NCBI GenBank assembly: GCA_016790705.1
Contig: JAEUOT010000011.1
Location: forward strand, 37,362-101,361
Length of the DNA: 64,000 nucleotides
Source: Hydrogenophaga sp.
GTDB lineage: Bacteria; Pseudomonadota; Gammaproteobacteria; Burkholderiales; Burkholderiaceae_C
Reading direction: 5' to 3'
Position 1 is the stretch's first letter, and each line of letters starts with the position of its first letter. A program made the translations under genes and the position numbers. This document shows, piece after piece, positions 8,424 to 15,145 of this stretch. The notes below the pieces were generated by a model. The model was not told the origin of the DNA. It searched no databases and saw only the letters and a list, made by a program, of their open reading frames with translations.

Positions 8424-9004
8424 TGACCATGATGAAGCGTTTGTTTGTGTGGGCCGCGCTGGCGGCTTCGGTGGCCCTGGCGGGCTGTTCAGCCCTGACC
8501 GATGGCAGCGGCTTCAAGGTGGCGACGGACGCCAACACGGCGCGCGGAGACACGTACCAGGAGAACATCCTGCTGCAGGCTGGCCACGATCTGGAGGCGG
8601 TCAACGCCTGTTACCTGCGGGCCTCTGGCTACGCTCGAGTGAGCGGGACGAAGAACGCGGTGTTCAAGATCGGCGAGCCGACCAGCGCCGAGGGGTGCAC
8701 GGTGATGGCGACGGCGCTGCGCACGCAGAGCAACATGCTCACGGCGTTCGCGCCGTTCATCGCTCAGGCGCTGATGGGCCGGGTGCCGGCGGCACCGGAG
8801 GAAATCATCGAGTCGCTGCTGAAGGACGGGATGAAGTTTGCGCTGATGAAGTTCGGTGTGTCGGCCGTGACGAAGGTGGTGGAGTCCGGTCAGTTGGCAC
8901 AGGCGCAGATCGCCCAGGCGGCGATCAACAAGCCTACGCAGGTGATCGAGCAGCCGGTTCTGGTGACGGTACCGGAGGGCGCGGCGGTGTTGCCGACGCA
9001 GTGA
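8420..9004 (+). CDS. Phage lipoprotein, last gene of lysis group
   Basis: This 194-residue protein may start at ATG 8420 or at ATG 8429 or 8432; ACCCAAGGAG just upstream favours 8429. A signal peptide (MKRLFVWAALAASVALAGC) ends in a clear LAGC lipobox. The mature part is soluble, with a helical centre and two Cys residues (DLEAVNACYL, SAEGCT). It is the last rightward gene before the control region; the leftward repressor-like gene ends only 3 bp away. An o-spanin role is possible from order, but the length and lack of Pro-richness argue for another function. Confidence 0.55.
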   Translation: MMTMMKRLFVWAALAASVALAGCSALTDGSGFKVATDANTARGDTYQENILLQAGHDLEAVNACYLRASGYARVSGTKNAVFKIGEPTSAEGCTVMATALRTQSNMLTAFAPFIAQALMGRVPAAPEEIIESLLKDGMKFALMKFGVSAVTKVVESGQLAQAQIAQAAINKPTQVIEQPVLVTVPEGAAVLPTQ

Positions 9005-9007
9005 CGT

Positions 9008-9337
9008 CTACCTGAAGAGGGAGAGCAGCGCGAGCTGCTTTTCCACGGGCATCCGCCGGAAGACGGCAAGCATGGCCCGGTCGGTCTCTGTGAGGGGATC
9101 GGCCGGGCTTTTGTCTTCCTGGGTGGTGTTGCGGGTGGTGAGGTTGGGGGCGGTGTAGCTGGGGGGGAGCGACTGCGTGCCCTGCAAGCTCGAAAGGAGG
9201 CGGTGAAGGATTTCAGCGTGGAGGGTTCGGCCGTTGATGGCTGCCTCTCTCATGAGCTGTGCCTTGAGGTCAGGGGCAAGACGTATCCCTGTCGGCGGGA
9301 CGTCTCGCATCTTGACTTTCTCTGTGGGTGAACTCAT
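9008..9337 (-). CDS. Ribbon-helix-helix (Arc-like) phage regulator, leftward
   Basis: This 109-residue protein is the only leftward gene in the prophage part seen. Residues 10-45 fit an Arc/MetJ-type ribbon-helix-helix: the beta strand TGIRLAPDLKAQL followed by helices REAAINGRTLHAEILHRLL. The C-terminus is polar and ends in RMPVEKQLALLSLF. It faces the rightward Arc-like genes across an 87-bp intergenic region with palindromes. It may therefore be the lysogeny-side repressor of a bistable switch, though this is inferred from position. Confidence 0.65.
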   Translation of the reverse strand: MSSPTEKVKMRDVPPTGIRLAPDLKAQLMREAAINGRTLHAEILHRLLSSLQGTQSLPPSYTAPNLTTRNTTQEDKSPADPLTETDRAMLAVFRRMPVEKQLALLSLFR

Positions 9338-9350
9338 CGGCCGATTTTAT

Positions 9351-9411
9351 TTGACCGTGTGTTGCACACGGTGTTGTTTTGGTGTATTGTGTAGCACATC
9401 GTGTATTACAC
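9351..9411 (+). promoter_or_regulatory. Early promoter with palindromic operators
   Basis: A sigma70-like promoter is visible: TTGCAC at 9362-9367, 17-bp spacer, TATTGT at 9385-9390. A perfect palindrome, CCGTGTG-TTG-CACACGG (9355-9371), covers the -35 box. A second, GTGTA-T-TACAC (9401-9411), lies just upstream of the ribosome site (CAGGAG) of the 9425 gene. Shared GTGTA/TACAC half-sites suggest that one ribbon-helix-helix protein binds several places and shuts the early operon. Confidence 0.6.
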
Positions 9412-9424
9412 AGGAGCCAAGCAA

Positions 9425-9598
9425 ATGAAGAAGGCAGAAGAGTGCTTGTTTTCCATCCGCATGCCGGGAGCACTGGTCAAGCGGTTGGACAAAGAGGCTG
9501 AGCGTGCGCAGCGCAGCCGTAGTGCAGAAATCCGGTTTCGTCTGGAGTCGTCTCTGAAGGTGACGAAGCCGCGCAAGGCCTCTGGCGGGGTGGCGTGA
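9425..9598 (+). CDS. Arc-like ribbon-helix-helix regulator, first early gene
   Basis: This 57-residue protein starts at ATG 9425 with CAGGAG upstream; an in-frame ATG at 9401 lies inside the palindrome and is less likely. The FSIRMPGALVKRLDKEAERAQRSRSAEIRFRL segment gives the strand-helix-helix fold in full, with RSRSAEI as the second-helix start. It is the first gene of the early operon and probably controls its own promoter. It is coupled to the next gene (TGATG). Confidence 0.7.
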   Translation: MKKAEECLFSIRMPGALVKRLDKEAERAQRSRSAEIRFRLESSLKVTKPRKASGGVA

Positions 9599-9852
9599 TG
9601 GAAGAGGAGGAATACACCCTGATCGATCGCGGCGGCAGGAAGTTCTTCCAAGTGTTGCTGCGCATGCCGGTCGAAATGGTTGAGCACATGGACAAGGCGT
9701 CCAAGGCCAGCTATCGCAGCCGCACCGGCGAAATCCTGATGCGGCTCGAAGAGTCGATGAGGGGCGAGAGCTTTGATGCGCATGGCTGCATCGTGAAGAG
9801 CATTCCGTCGGGTGTCCATGCACCAACTGACAACCGGTCCGGGGGTCAGTGA
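9598..9852 (+). CDS. Second Arc-like ribbon-helix-helix protein
   Basis: This 84-residue protein shares the strand LLRMPVEMVEHMDKASKAS and second helix SRTGEILMRLEES with the upstream gene, so the pair looks like an old tandem duplication. The C-terminal 30 residues differ. It overlaps both neighbours by one to four bases. A heteromeric or competing partner for the first regulator is possible. Confidence 0.65.
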   Translation: MEEEEYTLIDRGGRKFFQVLLRMPVEMVEHMDKASKASYRSRTGEILMRLEESMRGESFDAHGCIVKSIPSGVHAPTDNRSGGQ

Positions 9853-10319
9853 TGCCCGGCAAACACGAAATTGATCACGCCAACCCGTTCGAGGCGTTCC
9901 GTCGCCTGGTGTACCGGCATGACGTGAAGAAGCTGGCCCCTCGCATGGGGATGAAGGCCGGGACTCTCTACAACAAGGCCGACGCCGACACGGACAGCCA
10001 CAACCAACCGACGCTGCGGGATGTGGTGTCGCTGACTGAGCTGACCGGGGATTACTCGGTGCTCGATGCGCTGAACGAAATGTTCGGCCGGGCGGCGTTC
10101 GACGTGGCGCCGCATGCCCAGGTGAGCGATGCCGCGCTGTTGGAGCTGCTGACCCAGCTGGGCATTGAAAAGGGGGACTTCCACCGGGCGCTGCACGAGG
10201 CGCTGGAGGACGGGAAGTTTTCCACCAAGGAGCTGCAGCAGATCCGCGCGACGGCGTTTGACCTGGTGTCGGCGCTGATGACGTTGGTGGCCCGTGTGGA
10301 AGGGCTGCGCAGTGAGTAA
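9852..10319 (+). CDS. Phage regulatory CII-like (CP76 family) protein
   Basis: This 155-residue protein (ATG 9852; a GTG three bases upstream is possible) has an N-terminal segment FRRLVYRHDVKKLAPRMGMKAGTLYNKA. In the CP76/CII family of P2-like and related phages this segment forms a helix-turn-helix. LRDVVSLTELTGDYSVLDAL follows. The C-terminus is helical (LHEALEDGKFSTKELQQIRA), as in that family. Such proteins act at the lysis/lysogeny switch. The third regulator in a row at the start of the operon supports a control role. Confidence 0.7.
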   Translation: MPGKHEIDHANPFEAFRRLVYRHDVKKLAPRMGMKAGTLYNKADADTDSHNQPTLRDVVSLTELTGDYSVLDALNEMFGRAAFDVAPHAQVSDAALLELLTQLGIEKGDFHRALHEALEDGKFSTKELQQIRATAFDLVSALMTLVARVEGLRSE

Positions 10320-10683
10320 GTCCGATCAATCCCCGATGGCTGAGCGCTTCGGGCCGGTGGTGTACCGGCTCGGGGATGTGACTCGGCCGAAGTTTGTTTC
10401 CGGTGTGTTGGTGTCCCTGTTTGGCCGCGAGTTCGAGGCGGCTGTGCAAAGGAGGCTGTGCGATGGGAACTCAAGCGACGGTCCAGCAGATGGAGCTGCT
10501 GGCGGACACGGTGGCGCCTTTGCCGCTGGACGTGATGAAGGAAATGCGCCGGGTGTGGGACCGGCGGTGGAGGCACTGGCACTGGTGCCTGCGGTTCGAG
10601 GACGCCTGCGCCGATCCGGTGACGTTTCGGCTGTTGCGCTTGTCGACCAAGGGGGGCCGCGCGCTGCGGCCGACGCCCGATGA
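10312..10683 (+). CDS. Uncertain overlapping reading frame
   Basis: A GTG at 10312 overlaps the CII-like gene by 8 bp and opens a 123-codon frame. The first 48 residues (SPMAERFGPVVYRLGD to FEAAVQRRL) look like a real protein and fill an otherwise empty 140 bp of the operon. After about base 10460 the composition becomes Gly/Ala/Arg-rich, as expected of a shadow frame over the 10463 gene. Either the true protein ends in this shadow or it once continued into the 10463 frame and was split by a frameshift. Confidence 0.3.
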   Translation: MSKSDQSPMAERFGPVVYRLGDVTRPKFVSGVLVSLFGREFEAAVQRRLCDGNSSDGPADGAAGGHGGAFAAGRDEGNAPGVGPAVEALALVPAVRGRLRRSGDVSAVALVDQGGPRAAADAR

Positions 10684-10687
10684 ATGA
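10463..10687 (+). CDS. Small phage protein, hypothetical
   Basis: This 74-residue protein has a good ribosome site (AAAGGAGG). It is rich in Trp/Arg in the middle (RVWDRRWRHWHWCLRFED). No family is recognised. It lies wholly inside the open frame that begins at 10312, so the two cannot both be ordinary genes unless overlapping. Codon pattern favours this frame. It sits in the early operon just ahead of a small membrane protein and a recombinase. Confidence 0.5.
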   Translation: MGTQATVQQMELLADTVAPLPLDVMKEMRRVWDRRWRHWHWCLRFEDACADPVTFRLLRLSTKGGRALRPTPDE

Positions 10688-11045
10688 CCTGGATTTGAAG
10701 GATGTGCCGGCATGGAGCCTTTCGGGGCTGCTGTGGGCGCTGGGGCTGGCTTGCCTGGTGTGCGCGGGCTCGGCTCTTGATGTGCAGGGGTACACCGTTC
10801 GAGGAGAGAGACATGGCGATGAAGCGGTATTTGCCGGAGGCGGAGCAGGCCCGGCTGTTGAAGGCTGCGAAGGGGTCGAGCGACCCGCTGGCGCAGCGGG
10901 ACTACCACTGGCTGAGCACGCTGGTGCTGACGGGGATGCGGATCGGGGAGTTTTCCCGGCTGACGGTGCCCCAGGTGCAGCAGGCGCTGCGTGTGGGCTG
11001 GCTGGTGAGTCGGCCGGAGAACTGCAAGGGCGGCCGGGGGAATGA
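10680..11045 (+). CDS. Possible small membrane protein; frame runs on into recombinase gene
   Basis: ATG 10680 overlaps the previous stop by 8 bp. The first 40 residues hold a clear hydrophobic helix (WSLSGLLWALGLACLVCAGSAL). The frame then continues for about 230 bp over the start of the recombinase gene, where the composition looks like a shadow. The N-terminal part may be a real small membrane protein whose end is not obvious. Confidence 0.3.
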   Translation: MNDLDLKDVPAWSLSGLLWALGLACLVCAGSALDVQGYTVRGERHGDEAVFAGGGAGPAVEGCEGVERPAGAAGLPLAEHAGADGDADRGVFPADGAPGAAGAACGLAGESAGELQGRPGE

Positions 11046-11490
11046 GTACCTGGTGACCGAGCAGCTGCGGCTGCACCTGCAGGCGCTGGTGCGATATGCG
11101 GCGTTGCTGGGGTCGGGCGAGGTGTCGGCAGCCGGTTCGGCCGGTGAGCTGCCCCTGGTGCCTGGCCGAGGCGGTGAGCCGCTGTCGGTGCGGTCGTATC
11201 AGCAGCGGGTGAAGTTGTGGGCCCACGAGGCGGGGCTGGACCCTCGCATGAGCCCGCACTGGATGCGGCACACCCGGGGGATGAACATCATTCGCCGGAC
11301 CCGGGCGACGGACCCGGGGCGCGCGCTGCTGGTGGCCAAGGAGGCGCTGGGGCATGCCTCGCTGAAGAGCACCGGGGTCTACCTGGAGCTGAGCCGAGAA
11401 GAGCTGACCGCCCAGCTGCAGGCGGTGGACGCCGCCGGCGGGCGGGTGACGCGCCAGCAGGCGCGGGCGCTGGCGTTGGGGGGGGTGTGA
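10813..11490 (+). CDS. Short tyrosine recombinase
   Basis: This 225-residue protein has GAGGAGAGAG ahead of its ATG. The catalytic pattern is present: Arg in GMRIGEFSRL (near 42), HWMRHTRG (near 149-153), GHASLKS (near 183) and Tyr in TGVYLE (near 190). It lacks the usual N-terminal core-binding domain, so it is about two thirds of normal size. It sits in the middle of the early operon rather than at an attachment site. That makes it an unlikely prophage integrase and a candidate for dimer resolution or another internal inversion or resolution function. Confidence 0.75.
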   Translation: MAMKRYLPEAEQARLLKAAKGSSDPLAQRDYHWLSTLVLTGMRIGEFSRLTVPQVQQALRVGWLVSRPENCKGGRGNEYLVTEQLRLHLQALVRYAALLGSGEVSAAGSAGELPLVPGRGGEPLSVRSYQQRVKLWAHEAGLDPRMSPHWMRHTRGMNIIRRTRATDPGRALLVAKEALGHASLKSTGVYLELSREELTAQLQAVDAAGGRVTRQQARALALGGV

Positions 11491-11891
11491 TGGCCAAGCC
11501 GACACGGGACCAACTGGCGGCGCTGATCGCGCTGTGGGAAATGGCGCAGGCCGATCACGGCGGCGCCAAGGTGGCCGGCAAGTTCTTGCTGGGCCTCTAC
11601 AACGGGCATCGCTTCCCCTTCGATCTGACGGACCTGCGGGTGCTCGATGCCGCCCGCTTCCATCAGTGCCTGGAGGTGCTGCGGATGGACTACTGCCCCT
11701 ACGAGGAGGTGCACGTGACGCTGGGTCGTTACTGCGCCCCGGATGGAAAGCCGTTGGGCTTTGAGTTCGAGCACCTGGCCTATCGGCTGCGCATGAAGAA
11801 AGCAATGTCGGCGGGCGCGATGAAGCTGGCGCTGCGCGATCGCGCTGCACGCCAAAACCGAGAGGAGGCCAGTCATGCGGTTCGGGCCTGA
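11490..11891 (+). CDS. Phage protein, DUF7673-like
   Basis: This 133-residue protein is coupled to the recombinase (TGATGG). The segment GGAKVAGKFLLGLYNGHRFPFDLTDLRVLDAARFHQCLEVLRMD recalls a family found in many proteobacterial prophages and mobile elements (recalled as DUF7673). Function is unknown. The C-terminus is basic and runs into the next gene, which starts 17 bp before this stop. Confidence 0.55.
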   Translation: MAKPTRDQLAALIALWEMAQADHGGAKVAGKFLLGLYNGHRFPFDLTDLRVLDAARFHQCLEVLRMDYCPYEEVHVTLGRYCAPDGKPLGFEFEHLAYRLRMKKAMSAGAMKLALRDRAARQNREEASHAVRA

Positions 11892-12198
11892 AGACATGAT
11901 GCCACCGGCTGGCCAGGAACTGGCGGAGCGCGTGAAGGTGCGCATCGTGGTGCGCGAGGTGGAGCGCTACGAGCGTGTGGTGGAGATGCCCCGGTCGCTG
12001 TTCGAGCTGAGCCGGGAGCGGTTGGCCAAGGCGTCGGCCGAGGCGGCGCCGGGGATTGCCTGCCTGATGTTCGATGCGTTTGTGTCGGATGCCGGCGACG
12101 ACTTCACGGAGCTGACCGAGGTGGAGGCTTTCGAGCTGACGGACCCGGACGCGGCGGAGAGCCTGGTGGTGGACCCGGGCGCAACGGTGGAGGGCTGA
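11875..12198 (+). CDS. Small acidic phage protein, hypothetical
   Basis: This 107-residue protein starts inside the end of the preceding gene with GAGAGGAGG as ribosome site. It has an N-terminal beta part (KVRIVVREVERYERVVEM), a helical middle and an acidic C-terminus (DAGDDFTELTEVEAFELTDPDAA). No family is recognised. It is an early-operon accessory gene. Confidence 0.55.
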   Translation: MRFGPEDMMPPAGQELAERVKVRIVVREVERYERVVEMPRSLFELSRERLAKASAEAAPGIACLMFDAFVSDAGDDFTELTEVEAFELTDPDAAESLVVDPGATVEG

Positions 12199-12201
12199 GC
12201 G

Positions 12202-12405
12202 ATGGCACAAGGGCTTGACTTCAAGGTGACGGTGATCGGCGCGGATGGGTCCAAGGTGGTGCGCGAGGTGCGCGGCACGGCGGGCTCGGACGCGGCGATA
12301 GCGTGGGTGGAGCAGCTGGTGGAAGCGCGGATCGGTGAGGCGCGGTGGGCGTCGGCGATCCGCCTGTCTCCGCCCGTTCGGGAGGTGCCGCCATGTGGAC
12401 TGTGA
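12202..12405 (+). CDS. Small phage protein, hypothetical
   Basis: This 67-residue protein starts 3 bp after its neighbour. Residues 1-45 look like a small alpha/beta fold (DFKVTVIGADGSKVVREVRG then an amphipathic helix). The end overlaps the next gene by 13 bp. No function can be assigned. Confidence 0.5.
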   Translation: MAQGLDFKVTVIGADGSKVVREVRGTAGSDAAIAWVEQLVEARIGEARWASAIRLSPPVREVPPCGL

Positions 12406-12641
12406 AGGTGGTTCTGTGGTGGCTGCTGGTGTTGGCCTTGGCCGGTCTGCAGCGGGTGCTGGTGTGGCTGCTGTACCTACCGATGACGGCGCTGGATGCG
12501 TGCTGCGACGGCCGCGACGCGGCGGAAATCGAGTGGCTGCTGGCCTGCACTCAGATGCGCCTGGCGCGGCGGCGCCGGGTGAACCTCTCGGAGGTTTCCC
12601 GGGTGAATCTGCAGGAGGTGGCCGATGGGCAGCGCAGCTGA
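12393..12641 (+). CDS. Small phage membrane protein, hypothetical
   Basis: This 82-residue protein has a GGAGG site 7 bp ahead of ATG. It has a long hydrophobic N-terminus (VVLWWLLVLALAGLQRVLVWLLYLPM) that may make one or two membrane helices. A Cys/Asp patch (ALDACCDGRDAAE) and a basic tail with two similar VNLxEV segments follow. The basic tail would be cytoplasmic. Function is unknown. Confidence 0.5.
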   Translation: MWTVKVVLWWLLVLALAGLQRVLVWLLYLPMTALDACCDGRDAAEIEWLLACTQMRLARRRRVNLSEVSRVNLQEVADGQRS

Positions 12642-13080
12642 GTTCCTGGACGAGGTGATCAAGACGCCGGCTTTCAAGGACGCGATGCGCGCACTGTTGA
12701 AGGCGGGAACCTGGGTGGGTCGGGAGGTGTTCGATGCGATGGAGCACCTGCCGATGGCGATGGACAACGCGCTGTCTGACCTGGTGATGCTGGGCCTGGC
12801 CACGCACCAGCCGGCGGCGGGGTACCGGTTGGCGCAGCCACCGCTGCTGCGTGAGGTTGGGCGGCGTTTGGCGCTGTCTGGCAGCGACAAGGAGGTGTTG
12901 GCCAAGCTGGTCGGGGATGAGGTGCAGATCGGCATTGCGATGCGGGATGCGGCCGGCGAGGTGGTGATGGCAGGGGTGCATGTGCCGGTGCCCGATGGCA
13001 TGGCGCCGGACCAGGTGGTGCAGTGGGCCGCGGACTCGATCTGCGGCACGTTCGTTGCGCAGGGGGTGGCCCATGTCTGA
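12625..13080 (+). CDS. Phage protein, hypothetical
   Basis: This 151-residue protein overlaps the previous gene by 17 bp. It has a helical N-terminal half (EFLDEVIKTPAFKDAMRALLKAG) and a C-terminal part with GDEVQIGIAMRDAAGEVVMAGVHVPVPDG that looks like beta strands. No signal peptide and no known motif are seen. It lies among early genes of unknown role. Confidence 0.5.
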   Translation: MGSAAEFLDEVIKTPAFKDAMRALLKAGTWVGREVFDAMEHLPMAMDNALSDLVMLGLATHQPAAGYRLAQPPLLREVGRRLALSGSDKEVLAKLVGDEVQIGIAMRDAAGEVVMAGVHVPVPDGMAPDQVVQWAADSICGTFVAQGVAHV

Positions 13081-13693
13081 CCAGGCGGTGGGGAACCCGT
13101 TCGCGGCGCTGGTGGTGTCGCCGCCGGCCAGGCTGCCTCTGTCGGGGAGCGTGACGGTGGTGGTGCAGGGGAAGGTGTTGCCGAAGGCTCGCAAGCTGCG
13201 CAACGAAGAGTTGGACCGGTTTGCAGACCCCGATGAAGGGGAAGACCGGGAGAGGGTAGAGGCGCAGTTGCGCGAACTCCGCCGGGCACACCAGCGTGCG
13301 AAATATCAGCGCGAGCGGCAGAACCCCGAGGCGATGGCCAGGCGCAAGGCCTACGACCAGAAGAACCGGGCAAAGAAGGCTGCGGCTCAGGCCCGGTGGG
13401 AAGAGAAGAACCGAGAGCACCGCAGGAAGTACCGGACGGAGTGGGAGGCTCGGAAGCGGCTGATGAACCCTGAGCACGTCGCCAAAGATGCGGCTCGGGC
13501 TCGGGAGTGGGCCCGAAAGAACGCTGAGCAGCGCCGTGCGAAGCGCCAGGCGATGACGCCGGAGCAGCGGGCGGCTGAGCAGGAGCGGCGGCGGCGGTAC
13601 CGGGAAGAGAACCGGGAGCGGATCGCGGAAGTTCGGAGGGCTTGGCGCGCGAAGAAGAAGGCCGAGGCGTCGGCGAAGAAGGGAAGCCAATGA
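13073..13693 (+). CDS. Highly charged helical phage protein
   Basis: This 206-residue protein has a 60-residue ordered start (VTVVVQGKVLPKARKLRNEELDRFADPDEGED). A very long Arg/Lys/Glu-rich helix (about 60-206) follows, with loosely repeated blocks of the type NPEAMARRKAYDQKNR, NPEHVAKDAARAREWARKN and TPEQRAAEQERRRRYREEN. Repeats begin with an N/T-P-E-x turn about every 40 residues. Such proteins bind nucleic acid or form rods; neither is shown here. Confidence 0.5.
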   Translation: MSDQAVGNPFAALVVSPPARLPLSGSVTVVVQGKVLPKARKLRNEELDRFADPDEGEDRERVEAQLRELRRAHQRAKYQRERQNPEAMARRKAYDQKNRAKKAAAQARWEEKNREHRRKYRTEWEARKRLMNPEHVAKDAARAREWARKNAEQRRAKRQAMTPEQRAAEQERRRRYREENRERIAEVRRAWRAKKKAEASAKKGSQ

Positions 13694-14463
13694 TGCAAGT
13701 GGAACGCGTTGAATCGGGGTCACTGCGTGGCCTGAAGTCGGCCGCTGAGCTGTCTAAAGACCGGCCGCACGGCGACCGTCTGCGGTACATGGCGGGCTGT
13801 CGGTGCGATGCCTGCCGGCGTGCCAATTCCGCCTATGAAAACGCCAGGCAGCAGGCCCGCAAACGGGGTGAGTGGAATGGCCTTGTGCCGGCAGAGAAGG
13901 CCAGGGCTCACGTTCTTGCCCTGCGGGAAAAGGGGATCGGACGCCGGCAGGTGGCAGACGCTGCAGGTGTGTCTGAGACGTCGCTTTCTCTGATGCTCAG
14001 TGGCCGTCGCACCAAGATTCGGGCGATGGCTGAGCGGGCACTGCTGGCCGTGACTGAGGCAGCGGTGGCCGATGGTGCATACATCGACGCCGGGCCGACT
14101 TGGAAGCTGCTGGACGAGCTGGTGGCCACCGGGTACACGAAGGCCGAAATTGCCATTGCCCTGGGCTATTCCCGGGGTGCTCTGCAGTTTTCTCGGGAGC
14201 AGTGCACGGCAGCGAACGCCTACCAGGTCGAGCGGTTGTATGCCCGTTGGAGAAGGGTGCCGGCCGGGCCGTCATTGGCGTTGATCGCTGAACTGCGGGA
14301 GGAGGGGTATCGACCTGACCGCATCGAGCGAATGCTGCGGGAACTCGCTGATCGGTTGCACCAGGACACACCGAACCTCGATACCCGGAGCGGCTTTATC
14401 CACGCCGGCACCGCTGAGCTGTTGGAGCGGTTGCACCTCTCAGTGACGGGGGAGCCGACATGA
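13690..14463 (+). CDS. HTH protein with CRCDACR motif (actinophage-like)
   Basis: This protein has 256 or 257 residues depending on ATG 13690 or 13693. The segment HGDRLRYMAGCRCDACRRANSAYE (residues 26-49) is the pattern I know from actinobacterial and actinophage proteins (HGTRARYVAGCRCDECR type). It is followed by a clear helix-turn-helix, GIGRRQVADAAGVSETSLSLMLSG. A second similar unit, GYTKAEIAIALGYSRGALQFS, follows near 150. The Cys-x-Cys-x-x-Cys cluster may bind metal. It is probably a DNA-binding regulator. The presence of this pattern in a betaproteobacterial prophage suggests distant transfer. Confidence 0.55.
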   Translation: MMQVERVESGSLRGLKSAAELSKDRPHGDRLRYMAGCRCDACRRANSAYENARQQARKRGEWNGLVPAEKARAHVLALREKGIGRRQVADAAGVSETSLSLMLSGRRTKIRAMAERALLAVTEAAVADGAYIDAGPTWKLLDELVATGYTKAEIAIALGYSRGALQFSREQCTAANAYQVERLYARWRRVPAGPSLALIAELREEGYRPDRIERMLRELADRLHQDTPNLDTRSGFIHAGTAELLERLHLSVTGEPT

Positions 14464-14744
14464 CGACACAAGAGCTGTTGGAAATCGCCTCGGCTGTGCT
14501 GGGGCTGAGCGGGGCGCTGCTGCTGGCGACGAAGAGCCGGTGGGCGGGCTGGGCGTTCGTGCTGTGGCTGGCCAGCAATGCGGGCTGGATGGCGTTCGGT
14601 GCCATGTCGGGGCATTGGGCCCTGGTTGGCCAGCACGCGGGGTTCTCGATCACGAGCGCCATCGGCGTGTGGACGTGGCTGCTGCGGCCGGTGTGGTCCG
14701 GGCTGATGGATGACATTTCGAGGGGGTGGCGCAATGTCGACTGA
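14460..14744 (+). CDS. Small membrane protein, PnuC-like half
   Basis: This 94-residue protein has three hydrophobic segments (about 6-24, 29-50 and 55-80) with Trp/Asn residues spaced as in one half of PnuC-type vitamin-precursor transporters (LWLASNAGWMAFG, IGVWTWLL). It overlaps the upstream gene by 4 bp. The function of such phage homologues is unknown; transport would need multimer formation. Confidence 0.45.
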   Translation: MTTQELLEIASAVLGLSGALLLATKSRWAGWAFVLWLASNAGWMAFGAMSGHWALVGQHAGFSITSAIGVWTWLLRPVWSGLMDDISRGWRNVD

Positions 14745-15093
14745 TGCTGTGATGAACACCACCATCCCACGCTGCGATTGCCTGAACTTCTGCTTTGACG
14801 ATGAGCGCGTGCGAGCTGGTCGCGCCAGACCTTGTGAGTTCGGCGCCCGCCAGCTTGCCGAGAACCGGCAAACCGAGGAACTGCGCTGGGTCAACCCGAC
14901 GCCCACCACCATGCCAGACGCCGGTTCTATCGTGCTGTGCGAGCTGCAGGTCGAATTCGATCGCGTCTGCCCTGGCTATTGGGCTGGTGACTACTGGTGT
15001 TCCCTCGACGGCGGCAAGCTCCCCGGCAAGGTTACAGGCTGGGCCGCGTGGCCCAAAGGTCGCCAGGGCACAGCGCGACATCGGACTCTCTGA
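14734..15093 (+). CDS. Phage protein with DUF551-like C-terminus
   Basis: This 119-residue protein has an N-terminal Cys-rich part (PRCDCLNFCFDDE). The C-terminal half, TMPDAGSIVLCELQ then YWAGDYWCSLDGG then VTGWAAWPKG, follows the usual DUF551 pattern of a lead Pro-Asp turn, a central Trp and a final V-T-x-W-x-x-x-P block. DUF551 proteins are common in phage early regions and have no known role. A hairpin-forming stretch (about 15110-15135, CCTCGCC/GGCGGGG) lies between this gene and the primase. Confidence 0.5.
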   Translation: MSTDAVMNTTIPRCDCLNFCFDDERVRAGRARPCEFGARQLAENRQTEELRWVNPTPTTMPDAGSIVLCELQVEFDRVCPGYWAGDYWCSLDGGKLPGKVTGWAAWPKGRQGTARHRTL

Positions 15094-15145
15094 CGACTTC
15101 GCTTTTCTGCCTCGCCACGCCGGCGGGGCGCTTTCTGTTTCCACT

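Noticed and set aside
10471-13203. 910-codon open frame on the - strand
   Set aside because: It is antisense to about ten well-organised early genes with ribosome sites and overlaps. Its His/Arg/Pro/Gln-rich content is typical of a GC-rich shadow frame.
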